Numbered from the stretch's first letter, positions 44,970 through 55,870 are shown. The stretch: DNA of 64,000 bases from Nematostella vectensis (GCF_932526225.1 NC_064036.1:2542001-2606000), one strand, 5' to 3'. Numbers and translations are program-made. The notes: generated by a model not told the origin, from the sequence alone.

Positions 44970-46100
44970 CACTGCCATCCATAACTTCTGCTGCTGTCTC
45001 ACTGCCATCCATAACTTCTGCTGCTGTCTCACTGCCATCCATAACTTTTGCTGCTGTCTCACTGCCATCCATAATTTCTGCTGCTGTCTCACTACTATCC
45101 ATAACTTTTGCTGCTGTCTCACTGCTATCCATAACTTCTGCTGCTGTCTCACTGCTATCCATAACTTCTGCTGTCTCACTGCCATCCATAACTTCTGCTG
45201 CTGTCTCACTGCCATCCATAACTTCTGCTACTGTCTCACTGCCATCCATAACTTTTGCTGCTGTCTCACTGCCATCCATAACTTCTGCTGCTGTCTCACT
45301 GCCATCCATAACTTTTGCTGCTGTCTCACTGCCATCCATAACTTTTGCTGCTGTCTCACTGCCATCCATAACTTTTGATGCTGTCTCACTGCCATCCATA
45401 ACTTTTGCTGCTGTCTCACTGCCATCCATAACTTCTGCTGCTGTCTCACTGCCATCCATAACTTCTGCTGCTGTCTCACTGCCATCCATAACTTCTGCTG
45501 CTGTCTCACTGCCATCCATAACTTCTGCTGCTGTCTCACTGCCATCCATAACTTCTGCTGCTGTCTCACTGCCATCCATAACTTTTGCTGCTGTCTCACT
45601 ACTATCCATAACTTCTGCTGCTGTCTCACTGCCATCCATAACTTCTGCTGCTGTCTCACTGCTATCCATAACTTTTGCTGCTGTCTCACTGCTATCCATA
45701 ACTTCTGCTGCTGTCTCACTGCTATCCATAACTTTTGCTGCTGTCTCACTGCTATCCATAACTTCTGCTGCTGTCTCACTGCTATCCATAACTTCTGCTG
45801 CTGTCTCACTGCCATCCATAACTTCTTCTGCTGTCTCACTGCTATCCATAACTTCTTCTGCTGTCTCACTGCTATCCATAACTTTTGCTACTGTCTCACT
45901 GCTATCCATAACTTCTGCTGCTGTCTCACTGCCATCCATAACTTTTGCTGTTGTCTCACTGCCATCCATAACTTTTGATGCTGTCTCACTGCCATCCATA
46001 ACTTTTGCTGCTGTCTCACTGCCATCCATAACTTCTGCTGCTGTCTCACTGCCATCCATAACTTCTGCTGCTGTCTCACTGCCATCCATAACTTCTGCTT
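44970..46100 (-). repeat. 30-bp minisatellite, about 37 copies, open on both strands
   Basis: Unit actgccatccataacttctg plus ctgctgtctc. On the minus strand one frame reads repeated MDGSETAAEV for 388 residues. Other frames on both strands are also open, because the unit is a multiple of three with few stops. One unit near 45165-45180 lacks three bases, which keeps frame. No splice sites or domain link it to a gene, so I do not call it coding. Confidence 0.93.
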
Positions 46101-47554
46101 TGCATATGACAATTTATACGTGGGCTTGACGTTTCTTAGCAGGGTCAAGATACCTGTTTCGCGACTAACGGCAGTGAACGGCAAGGTACAATAGTATTTC
46201 TTAACACGCTATTTTTCATAGCCTTTGTTCGGTCAACGCCATGGTTTACCGCAATCAGATTTGAGGGAAAACCTTACCACGACTATAATTTGACAGTTAA
46301 ATTCACCGATATTGTATACAGTCACTCATTTCCCTTCCTAAGTTTTCCTGCCTTTGCAGCCCTTTCAAACAATTCCATCTCGACTCCGCTCAAGCTCATT
46401 CCATAAATGGAAACTTGGGGAGCTGCGCGCGCGTACTGCAAGTCCCTTGGAGGTGACCTCGCCTCCATAGCGACCGAGGAGGAATAGGACTACATCTCAA
46501 ACACGCTCTTGTGTGCACGCCTAGAGGTGCAACGACTTTGTTGCTTGTTAGTAGGAAAAGAAGGCATCACAGGCTTTCGCGAAAACCAGCAATTATGATG
46601 AACATAGCGCTATTACGTTGCATGGGGGATTGGGTCGAGTTGATAAGCGAATAGCATGCTAGGACGATTGCAGCCCCCCCCCCCCCCCCCACTCACACAC
46701 ATCCTAACCTTTCCCCAGCGCGCGCCTCGTCTCCTTCTCTCTTCTTTCCCAACACTTTGGGCGTTCTATGCAGGCTACTCGGAAATAGTATAGTCATGTG
46801 ATTTCGCTATTGCTAGGTAACGTGGGCTCAGAGGCAAAGCTTTCAGCATTGTGGTACCTGGACGGGACGGACCCTAATATCACGTGAGTGAGAGCTAGAA
46901 CGTTCTACTATATTTATGTTATTTACCAGCTGGGAGGTCCGTATCGTGAAATACCGTGACCGAGGCCGAGGTCACGGTATTACCGATACGGACCGACCCC
47001 CTCGCCCATGATTATTCAATAAACTCCATTTTGTATTTCCACACAACGCTTTAAATCCCCCAGAAATACAGAACCTCCTAAGAAGACATTCTCTGAGTTT
47101 TGACCAACTATTTTGTAAAATAATTTAGTCCAGATTGATACGTCGTTCTCAACTCGAATTGATCGAAGAAATGTCTTCTTTCGCTTGAAATCCTCCACAG
47201 ACGATAAGATATATTCACTAAAGAACTTCTCTTGAATGTGGATACGTTTAGCTGGTTATGCATAGGTAAATTTCTAGAGTGATTTGTCGATTTTCTTCGT
47301 ATAAGGGACTGTTTGCTGCTTTTTCTATCCCAAATAAACTTTCAGCAATCTTAAAGTTGTCGCTCGCGTTCCAAATTCATAATGGCGGGAAATTTCCCGC
47401 CATAAGCCGATTTTCCGAAAAGTCAATGATTCTGATGAAATGACAAAAAAAAAATGCCGTTTTAGTGTAAAGATTCATAACCTGGGGAGTAAAATTCCAG
47501 TTGTCGATTGTCATTTTACAAATCAACTCACTATTTCGAGCTTTGGAGGTGAGC
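46101..47554. other. Intergenic with G/C tract and hairpin
   Basis: Contains the MITE-arm copy at about 46622-46665, a 17-C run at 46674-46690 and the hairpin at 46936-46994. No gene recognised. Confidence 0.5.
46936..46994. repeat. Near-perfect 26-bp inverted repeat (hairpin)
   Basis: Left arm starts ggtccgtatcg and ends taccgtgacc; the right arm is its reverse complement with one mismatch and one indel; loop of about eight bases. Probably the end of a foldback or MITE element, because ggtccggtatc-type ends recur at 47555-47627. Confidence 0.85.
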
Positions 47555-47627
47555 GGTCCGGTATCGCGGGGTCCGGATCGACCTCGCGAGAGCCAATCAG
47601 AGCGCGATATTTGATGGATACCGGACC
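47555..47627. mobile_element. Short element bounded by an 11-bp perfect inverted repeat
   Basis: ggtccggtatc at 47555-47565 and gataccggacc at 47617-47627. The interior holds gagagccaatcagagcgcg. Resembles the ends at 46936-46994. It overlaps the proposed LamG start codon at 47614. Confidence 0.6.
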
Positions 47628-47791
47628 CCTAAAAAAACAAAGAAAGTTATTTGTCGCTATAATGCTAGTGTGGCCTAGTGTGTTGGCGCGTCGACAGGGC
47701 TCGTATCTTGGCTCTGGCTGGGGTTTTATCATCTTTTTATTTTATTCGAATTTTAGTCACAAGTGAGTGAAGTGAGTTTTCTGATCTGCTT

Positions 47792-47812
47792 CCCCCCCCC
47801 CCCCCCCCCCCC
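47792..47812 (+). repeat. Poly-C tract (21 C) next to a MITE end
   Basis: Followed at once by gggtacgggcctg (47813-47825), the terminal sequence of the element at 52333-52603. This suggests a solo end of the same family. Confidence 0.85.
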
Positions 47813-48159
47813 GGGTACGGGCCTGACTCGGCAAGCAGTGAACCATCTAGCAGTGACCCACCCTCGGTCACAGTGAAGCTTTCTAACAATACACATTGGA
47901 GCCTTGCTCTATTGTACCTTTCACACCAGTATAACTGTTGAAGTTATACAAGAACTAGCCGCGCTTATTTAGCAAGAGATTTATTCATTTACTAATGCTG
48001 CTATGTTACCTATGTCTTTTAGGCTCCATGGAAATGCTGTGTACAAGCAGATAGACGGTTACAAGGCATCATGTCTTGATGGGAGTACAGGTTCCTACGC
48101 CAATACTCCTAAACAGGATATCAACAAGCGTCCCTTCACTATCGCGGCTTGGATCAACC

Positions 48160-48252
48160 TACTGTCCTAGTTGCGTTGGAACCTGTACTGTCCTTATCTC
48201 CCTCACTATCGCGGCTTGGATCAACCTACTGTCCTAGTTGTGTTGGAACCTG
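48160..48252 (+). repeat. 93-bp internal duplication in LamG exon 2
   Basis: The 9-base word tactgtcct occurs at 48160, 48186 and 48253. A 67-bp tandem duplication (48137 versus 48204) plus 26 further bases make 93, a multiple of three. The segment carries the in-frame TAG. The domain reads continuously on either side of the flanking repeats. Confidence 0.85.
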
Positions 48253-48434
48253 TACTGTCCTTATCTCCCGAAGGAGCCACGATTTACGCAGACTGGTCCC
48301 CTCCGTACAAATTTATACTCAAAGTAACACCTGATAATGCTATTTATCATATCTGAACAGACAAATTCACGGACTTGGTCATCATCAAGTATGATTGGTA
48401 TATAATAGTTATATTTTCTATTACTATTGTCAGT

Positions 48435-51400
48435 TGGGTGCTTAGGGCGGCTATTCCCCACGGCTCTGGCCACCTAAATCCTGTGTAACTACCTTCACGT
48501 GGTGCACCTGTCCTTGACAAAAAGTTACACTAGGGACCGAGTAAGGGACGGTATATTCCCTTTCTGGGTAGGTGGAGCTCGTTAGCCTTGGTTGGCAATC
48601 CACCTAGGGGAAGGAAAACCCTGATTCCAAACCTCCGCTGCCTTGCGGCTATACCCGGTCTGGGAAAGGCTTCAGGAGTCAACCTCGAGGAAAAATCTGG
48701 GAGTAAACCTTTGTTACTTCTTTGGGCGGATGAGCTTCGAATAGGTCAACGGCCAGCACCGGCGGATCTGATGGTCAACCCGGCTTCAGTTTCCGGCAAC
48801 AAGTTGCAACGAGTTGTTTCTGCGGCCATCCCAGCTATGCTGGGTTGTCGATAAACAAGACCTCTCGCCAAGGGACACTACCCTCGCGCCAGGTAGTGTC
48901 GTCATCAGTGGTGCAGCCTCACAGTTTTTATGGAAAGTCAATCTAGTAGTATTGGAGCTATGGCTACCGCATTCGGGGGAACCGATGCGCCACCCAGTGC
49001 GGCAGTGGCGAAAAATGGACGAAGACCGCACTCGGCTATAATTTCCAGAGCAATCGACAATCGTCAGTTTCTATCTTCTAGAAAGCAAGCTCTAACCCTT
49101 GGAGCTTGGAATGTCCGTACTACCAATGACGGCGATGGTTCTCTAAGACCAGAGCGAGCCACAGCACTCATTTGTCGTGAGCTGGAGCATGCTAATATCG
49201 ATATCTGTGCTTTAAGCGAAGTCCGACGTCCCAACACTGGTAACATTGTAGAAAGGAGTCATACTATCTTCTGGAGTGGGGGAAGTGAGAGAACAGCCGG
49301 TGTCGGATTTGCTATCTCCAACAGACTTGTATCGCAAGGGATTTGTCCAACACCTATCAACGACAGACTTATGCAAATGCGTGTTCCATTGGAAAGTGGT
49401 AACTACCTCACCCTTGTTAGCGTATACGCTCCTACCATGCAAAGAACATCTGAGGAAAAAGAGGTATTTTACGAAAAGCTCCGTTGTTGCCTTCCTTCAG
49501 CTCAGAACAACCCTCTTATTGTGTTGGGCGATTTCAATGCTCGTGTGGGTCAAGACTACAAATCCTGGCCTGATGTTATCGGTAAGCACGGTGTTGGAAA
49601 GATGAACTCGAATGGCCTCATGCTCCTTGAGTTTTGCACTCGGTTGCAGCTAAGTGTCATGGGTACAATGTTTCAATTAAAGGATAGCTTGAAGAACACG
49701 TGGCAACACCTCCGCTCTAAGCACTGGCACCAACTCGATCATGTGCTAGCCAATCAAGCTGCTAAGCCTTTTATTAAAGTAACCAAAGTCAATCAAGCTG
49801 CCGACTGTTTCACGGACCACAAGCTTTTAGTGTCTAATTGTGCTTTTCCTTTGAAGCGCAAGAAGAATATCTCAAGACCCCCGAAAAAGCTAGACACTCG
49901 TCTCAATGACGATAAGAAAGTGAAGCTCGTTCAGTTTTTAGATGAGAAAATTCCTGCTTGTAATAACGATTTCGAAGATCTGCAAGATATTCTTCAACAA
50001 GCTGCAAACCATGTTTTCGAAAGGAAAAAGAGGATCCAAAATGACTGGTTTGATGACCAAGATGAGGAAATTCGAAACTTACTTCAAGACAAAAGCCTAG
50101 ACAGGCACTCGTTAAGAACACGTATCAGACAAATCAAGGATGCATGGTTTCAAAAGAAAGCTGAAGAAGCTGAGCATTTTTCTCAAACAAAAAATCCAAG
50201 AGAGTTCTATGCCACCTTGAATGCAGTCTATGGCCCAAGATCAAGAAATTCTCATCCTGTTCGCTCTAAAGAAGGCACTCTTTTGGCCGATCCCATAGAA
50301 GTCAAAGGTAGATGGGTGGAGCACTTTAGTGATTTGCTAAATCTCCCGAGTGATGTTGACTTAAAAATCGTGGACGAACTTGACCAATTACCAATCATGC
50401 AGTCTATGGATGATCCTGTTACAGACCAGGAGCTGGAAAAAGCCATTTCAAACACCAAACTTGGGAAGAGCCCTGGTTTTGATGGTGTCCTTCCAGAAGT
50501 CATTGTTTATGGTGGTCGCTGCCTGAGAGCTTTTCTTCTCATCCTCTTTAATATCATCTGGGCGTCTGAAATCATTCCTCAAGTGTGGAAAGATGCAATT
50601 ATCACCATTTTATTTAAGAAGGGCGACAGAAGCGAATGTGGAAACTACAGGGGGATATCACTACTAAGCGTCGTGGGGAAAATATTCGCAGATATCATCT
50701 TGCAAAGACTACAGCTGCTTGCGGAATTTATATATCCCCAGTCCCAGTCAGGGTACCGAGCTGGTAGGGGCACTATTGATGGCATATTCACTCTTCGTCA
50801 GCTTATGGAAAAGACCAGAGAGCAACGTAACAACATGTATATAGTCTTTGTAGACTTTGTGAAAGCCTTCGACACTGTCAATCGTGAACTTCTCTTTTCG
50901 ATCCTTGGCAAACTAGGATGCCCACCAAAGTTCATAAGTATAATAAAGAAGCTATATTCTGATGTTCATGCTAGGCTAATCGTAGACGGAGAGCTAACTC
51001 GAGCATTTGAATACAACTGTGGTGTCAAGCAAGGATGTAAGTTAGCACCAACTCTATTCGGCATCTATGCTGCTGTCCTGCTCTGGTTGGCCTTTAATAA
51101 AATTGAACACACCTGCAGCATCAAGATAAGATTCCGATTTGATGGTAATCTCTTCGATCTTCGCAGGCTCAAAGCAAAAACAAAAGTCCTTACGGAATTC
51201 ATCAGGGAGGCACAGTACGCTGACGATATCGCCTTATTTAGCGATACCCCAGAGGGTCTGCAGTCTTTACTTACATCGTACAATGAACTTGCTAAGAGAA
51301 TGGGGATGCGCATTAACACTAAAAAGACGGAGACTATGTGTATTGGTAATACTGCCGACTTTTATGTTGATGGCATTAAGCTGGTCAATGTTACTCACTT

Positions 51401-52094
51401 TAAATACCTTGGTAGTATCCTGTCAAGTGACTGCTCAATGAGAGCGGAGCTCACATCTCGTATACAAGCTGTATCATGTGCTTATGGTCGCCTTCGAAAG
51501 AGAGTTTTCGACTCACGTGATCTCACTGTACCAACCAAGATCGCTGTTTATAATCAATGTCTAATGCCTCTCTTATTGTACGGTAGTGAGACATGGACTG
51601 TATATCAGCATGAAGTTAGAGAACTTCGTACTCTGCAACAACGCCATTTACGCCTAATCCTCAAGATCAAGTGGGATGACTATATAAGCAATGAAGACGT
51701 CCTCCGTCGTGCAAACGTAGATGATATTGAAACAAAATTAGCTAGAAATCGTCTCCGCTGGCTTGGTCACCTCTGCCGAATGGACGATGACAGAGTGCCT
51801 AAGCAGCTGTTATTTTCGGAGCTAGAACACGGGTCTCGCCCAGTTGGTCGTCCTAAACTAAGATTCAAGGACATTTTGAAAAAAGACCTCAAAATTGGAT
51901 GCGTCCTTGAAGCGTGGAACTATCATGTACATAATAGAAAGGAATGGAGGGCGATCACAAATAACATCTGCACGTCATACGACAAAAGAAGATATGAAAC
52001 CTATTTAAAACAAAGGGAAGCTCGCCGTAAAAGGGCGGAGAACAGTTAAATACAAACTGTGTTATACCCGTTCGCGGGTGCAGGCGCTTATATA
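48435..52094 (+). mobile_element. RTE-like non-LTR retrotransposon with target-site duplication
   Basis: A 10-base direct repeat, tattgtcagt, flanks it at 48425-48434 and 52095-52104. The element has a 5' leader of about 500 bases, one uninterrupted ORF and a short 3' end with TA-rich terminus. It is inserted in intron 2 of the LamG gene in the same orientation. Confidence 0.88.
48930..52049 (+). CDS. LINE endonuclease-reverse transcriptase (RTE-like)
   Basis: 1039 residues. The APE-type endonuclease occupies residues about 50-300 (LGAWNVRT, LSEVRRPN, VLGDFNARVG, HQLDHVLAN, FTDHKLLV). A linker follows, then the reverse transcriptase at about 480-790 (NYRGISLLS, VFVDFVKAFDTVNRELL, GVKQGCKLAPTLFG, catalytic QYADDIALFSD). 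The C-terminal part has RLRWLGHLCRMDDDR. The C-terminal pattern and endonuclease resemble animal RTE-type LINEs often annotated as craniofacial-development-protein-like endonucleases. Without alignment the clade is a best guess. The frame is intact, so the copy is young. The ATG at 48930 is the first giving the full domain; later ones are possible. Confidence 0.92.
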   Translation: MESQSSSIGAMATAFGGTDAPPSAAVAKNGRRPHSAIISRAIDNRQFLSSRKQALTLGAWNVRTTNDGDGSLRPERATALICRELEHANIDICALSEVRRPNTGNIVERSHTIFWSGGSERTAGVGFAISNRLVSQGICPTPINDRLMQMRVPLESGNYLTLVSVYAPTMQRTSEEKEVFYEKLRCCLPSAQNNPLIVLGDFNARVGQDYKSWPDVIGKHGVGKMNSNGLMLLEFCTRLQLSVMGTMFQLKDSLKNTWQHLRSKHWHQLDHVLANQAAKPFIKVTKVNQAADCFTDHKLLVSNCAFPLKRKKNISRPPKKLDTRLNDDKKVKLVQFLDEKIPACNNDFEDLQDILQQAANHVFERKKRIQNDWFDDQDEEIRNLLQDKSLDRHSLRTRIRQIKDAWFQKKAEEAEHFSQTKNPREFYATLNAVYGPRSRNSHPVRSKEGTLLADPIEVKGRWVEHFSDLLNLPSDVDLKIVDELDQLPIMQSMDDPVTDQELEKAISNTKLGKSPGFDGVLPEVIVYGGRCLRAFLLILFNIIWASEIIPQVWKDAIITILFKKGDRSECGNYRGISLLSVVGKIFADIILQRLQLLAEFIYPQSQSGYRAGRGTIDGIFTLRQLMEKTREQRNNMYIVFVDFVKAFDTVNRELLFSILGKLGCPPKFISIIKKLYSDVHARLIVDGELTRAFEYNCGVKQGCKLAPTLFGIYAAVLLWLAFNKIEHTCSIKIRFRFDGNLFDLRRLKAKTKVLTEFIREAQYADDIALFSDTPEGLQSLLTSYNELAKRMGMRINTKKTETMCIGNTADFYVDGIKLVNVTHFKYLGSILSSDCSMRAELTSRIQAVSCAYGRLRKRVFDSRDLTVPTKIAVYNQCLMPLLLYGSETWTVYQHEVRELRTLQQRHLRLILKIKWDDYISNEDVLRRANVDDIETKLARNRLRWLGHLCRMDDDRVPKQLLFSELEHGSRPVGRPKLRFKDILKKDLKIGCVLEAWNYHVHNRKEWRAITNNICTSYDKRRYETYLKQREARRKRAENS

Positions 52095-52104
52095 TATTGT
52101 CAGT

Positions 52105-52332
52105 CACAACCAACGTATCGCCACCAGCATCAGCCACTTTCACTTTCACCACAACCATCATCCATTACTTCATAATCATCATTCATCACATCGTCATCGT
52201 CATCGTCATCCATCACATCATCATCATTACCACCACCACCACCAACACCACCATCATCACCATCATCATTATCGTCGTCGTCGTCGTCGCCATTATGGCA
52301 ACCACCACCATCATTATTACTGCTACCATACC
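52105..52332 (+). repeat. Degenerate CATCAT/CACCAC repeat
   Basis: Mixed cat, cac and cgt trinucleotides between the LINE and the MITE. Part of the same repeat field as the array downstream. Confidence 0.8.
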
Positions 52333-52603
52333 CAGGCCCGTAACCAGGGGGGTACGGGGGTGCGCCCACAACGGCCGAAGGTCCACTTTCGAATCCCAAT
52401 GGACGTGCTGTTTGTAGACAAAACTATAAACCATAAGCTAGATCTATCTGGTAGGTAACCAAATCCGGCAATAAATGTCCCGTGAAGATACTGCAAAGGC
52501 TGGACAAATTTTTATCAGAGAAGTCATTCCCCCCCCCGGAAAAAATTAGGTCCACTTTTTCGGATTTCGCACTCCCCCAAGAAAAATCCTGGGTACGGGC
52601 CTG
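52333..52603. mobile_element. MITE with CAGGCCCGTA-type terminal inverted repeats
   Basis: Begins caggcccgtaacc and ends gggtacgggcctg, an inverted pair. Both sides are flanked by catac, possibly a target-site duplication. Two inner blocks (gtccactttcg and gtccactttttcgg) are also similar. It is non-coding and inserted in the CAT repeat field. Related ends occur at 18134-18275 and 47813-47825. Confidence 0.75.
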
Positions 52604-52605
52604 CA

Positions 52606-54177
52606 TACTATCACCATCACCATCACCATCACCATCACCATCACCATCACCATCACCATCACCATCACCATCACCATCACCATCACCATCACCATCACCA
52701 TCCACCATCACCATCCACCATCACCATCCACCATCACCATCCACCATCACCATCCACCATCACCATCCACCATCACCATCACCATCACCATCACCATCAC
52801 CATCACCATCACCATCACCATCACCATCACCATCACCATCACCATCACCATCACCATCACCATCACCATCACCATCACCATCACCATCACCATCACCATC
52901 ACCATCCACCATCCACCATCACCATCACCATCACCATCCACCATCACCATCCACCATCACCATCCACCATCCACCATCCACCATCCACCATCCACCATCC
53001 ACCATCCACCATCCACCATCCACCATCCACCATCCACCATCCACCATCCACCATCACCATCCACCATCACCATCCACCATCCACCATCACCATCCACCAT
53101 CACCATCCACCATCACCATCCACCATCCACCATCCACCATCCACCATCACCATCCACCATCCACCATCCACCATCCACCATCCACCATCACCATCCACCA
53201 TCCACCATCACCATCACCATCACCATCCACCATCCACCATCACCATCACCATCACCATCACCATCACCATCACCATCACCATCACCATCACCATCACCAT
53301 CACCATCACCATCACCATCACCATCACCATCCACCATCCACCATCACCATCCACCATCCACCATCCACCATCCACCATCCACCATCCACCATCACCATCC
53401 ACCATCCACCATCACCATCACCATCCACCATCACCATCCACCATCACCATCCACCATCACCATCACCATCAACCATCACCATCCACCATCACCATCCACC
53501 ATCACCATCCACCATCACCATCCACCATCACCATCACCATCACCATCACCATCACCATCACCATCACCATCCACCATCACCATCCACCATCACCATCACC
53601 ATCACCATCACCATCCACCATCCACCATCACCATCACCATCACCATCACCATCACCATCACCATCACCATCACCATCACCATCACCATCACCATCACCAT
53701 CACCATCACCATCCACCATCACCATCACCATCCACCATCCACCATCCACCATCCACCATCCACCATCACCATCCACCATCACCATCCACCATCACCATCC
53801 ACCATCACCATCACCATCCACCATCCACCATCACCATCACCATCACCATCACCATCACCATCACCATCACCATCACCATCACCATCACCATCACCATCAC
53901 CATCCACCATCCACCATCACCATCACCATCCACCATCCACCATCCACCATCACCATCCACCATCACCATCCACCATCACCATCCACCATCACCATCCACC
54001 ATCACCATCACCATCACCATCACCATCACCATCACCATCACCATCACCATCACCATCCACCATCCACCATCCACCATCACCATCACCATCACCATCACCA
54101 TCCACCATCCACCATCACCATCCACCATCACCATCCACCATCACCATCCACCATCACCATCCACCATCGCCATCCAC
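52606..54177 (+). repeat. CATCAC/CATCCAC satellite, about 1.6 kb
   Basis: Almost pure mixtures of catcac (6 bases) and catccac (7 bases) units in long blocks. Open frames here (for example Ser-Pro and His runs) arise from the repeat. It fills the intron before LamG exon 3. Confidence 0.96.
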
Positions 54178-54680
54178 CATCACCAATACAAACAACATTA
54201 AGAACATCGCCGTCATCGTCGTCGTCGCTGTTATGGTCACCACCAACATTATCACCCTCACCACTATTCCAATAATCACCATGCCATTATCATCACCATC
54301 ACCACCACAATCACTATCATCATCATCACGCCATTATCATTACCATCACCACCACAATCACTAATTATCATCATCATCATTCCATTATCATCGCCATCAC
54401 CACCACAATCACTATCATCATCATTCCATTATAATCGCCATAACCACCACAATCACTATTATCATTATCATTCCATTATCATTGCCATCACCACCACAAT
54501 CACTATTATCATCATCATCATGCCATTATCATCACCATCACCACCACAATCACTATCATCATCATTCCATTATCATTGCCGTCATCACCACTGTCACTGT
54601 TATCATTATATGCCATTATAATTGCCATCATCACCACCACTTGTCTACGACTATTACACGTCCTGCCTTTTATCCCTTGC
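54178..54680 (+). repeat. Diverged CAT/CCA trinucleotide repeat
   Basis: Longer period units of accaccacaatcactatcat with attccattatcat recur about every 60 bases before LamG exon 3. Confidence 0.85.
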
Positions 54681-54907
54681 TTCACAGGTCGATCAGCCTC
54701 GATAAGTGGACACATGTTGCCGCTATGTGGCGTAACGGCCGAGAAGAAGCCTTGCTATTTATCGATAGCGAACTCGTGACCACTGTACCAGCCCTAAATT
54801 TCACAAACCTGGATCTTTCCGCAACAGGTCATGAGAGTTACGACATTCGCCTACAGCGAAACACTAGTCACGTGATGCACGGCTACATCCGGGACCTGTG
54901 GGTTTAA

Positions 54908-55870
54908 CTTTGGTTTCATGACAGTGGATAAGTTTGCAAGAATTCTAGGTAAATACCTATGACTGTTAAAGGCTGTGCAACGGGAACGGGCATGGAGTCA
55001 TAGCTAGACGCGCATACATTTTAAGGCATTTTTTTGCATGTTCCTCAATCCTTCTGTAATGAAAAAGAATTAATACTCTAAAGGGAGTGCTTCGATTCCA
55101 AGATTGGCCCCGGGTGTGTGCGAGTGCTCGTATTCTCTCGTCTTTAATAAAGACTAAATTAAAGCTCGGCCCTTATATAAACACAACAAAAATCCCAATG
55201 GATTCTCGGAGTAATCGCTAATCCTTTAATTTTCAGCGAAGAATGATACATATGACGGTGTTTGGTTTTGACTGAACGATCTTCAGAACGAAGGAACTTA
55301 CAGTTAGTCGGGCAGGTCAGCGGTCAACATCACACACTGACATGCGTTCGAACCGGATAATGGTCTAGGTTCGCAGCACTGTGGGCTCATGTTCCTGGAA
55401 GGGAAGGGAATGCGCCTTTATCTGTAAAATATCCTGTACTATGAGTCCGCTGTAATGAGGTCTGCGGAAGGGAATGGTCCTTCAATTGTAAAATATCCTA
55501 AGCTATCTATCACTCTTATATATTTTACCACATGTCCTTACAGACGGCACACTTGTCTTATTGAGACTCACCAAACAAAGAAAACAAAAACCGACCCGTT
55601 ATTTTTAGGACAGGAGTTTGGTAGGTATTATAGAGATATATAAATCAGACCCTATAAGTATCTATTTATCAAGGCAACAAGCGCTTTTAGTGCCGATGGC
55701 AATAAATGCAAAAGCAAGTAATTCTTGGACAGCTCTTGAGATTTGTATGATAAAATGCTCTTTGCGATTATAAAGATTAGTTAAAAGCGAGTTACGATAT
55801 ACTGTATATACACCCTTTACACCAAATATATTGATGTTAGTAATGTGAAAAACAAGTAAGTCTTTTGTGT
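54908..55870. other. Non-coding region after the LamG gene
   Basis: AT-rich. A gggaatg/tgtaaaatatcct block occurs near 55410 and again near 55475, so a small local duplication is likely. No gene recognised. Confidence 0.45.

Larger units (their letters stand above)
47614..54907 (+). pseudogene. LamG/concanavalin-like secreted protein gene, broken by in-frame stops
   Basis: Exons 47614-47762, 48023-48388 and 54688-54907 have GT-AG borders and compatible phases (2, 2), and their total length is a multiple of three. Exon 1 encodes a signal peptide (basic KKQRK, then hydrophobic LFVAIMLVWPSVLA). Exons 2-3 encode a LamG-like jellyroll (FTIAAWINL, GATIYADWSPPYKFILKV, LDKWTHVAAMWRNG, GYIRDLWV). Two stops break it: TAG at 48168-48170 inside a 93-bp insertion, and TGA at 48354-48356. 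The intron between exons 2 and 3 now holds a LINE and the large CATCAC repeat. Family members are secreted or cell-surface sugar- or protein-binding modules. It could instead be a live gene in an allele without these lesions, or contain assembly errors. Confidence 0.68.

Noticed and set aside
52482-54275. 597-codon plus-strand frame of Ser-Pro and His runs
   Set aside because: Produced by the CATCAC/CATCCAC satellite; no domain, signal or splice context.
54482-54687. 5' extension of LamG exon 3 into the trinucleotide repeat
   Set aside because: Only repeat-derived His/Ser sequence; a good acceptor at 54686-54687 in the correct phase explains the exon start.
55300-55400. tRNA-like words (gttcgaacc and ggttcgcagc)
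   Set aside because: I could not fold a complete cloverleaf with acceptor and anticodon arms.
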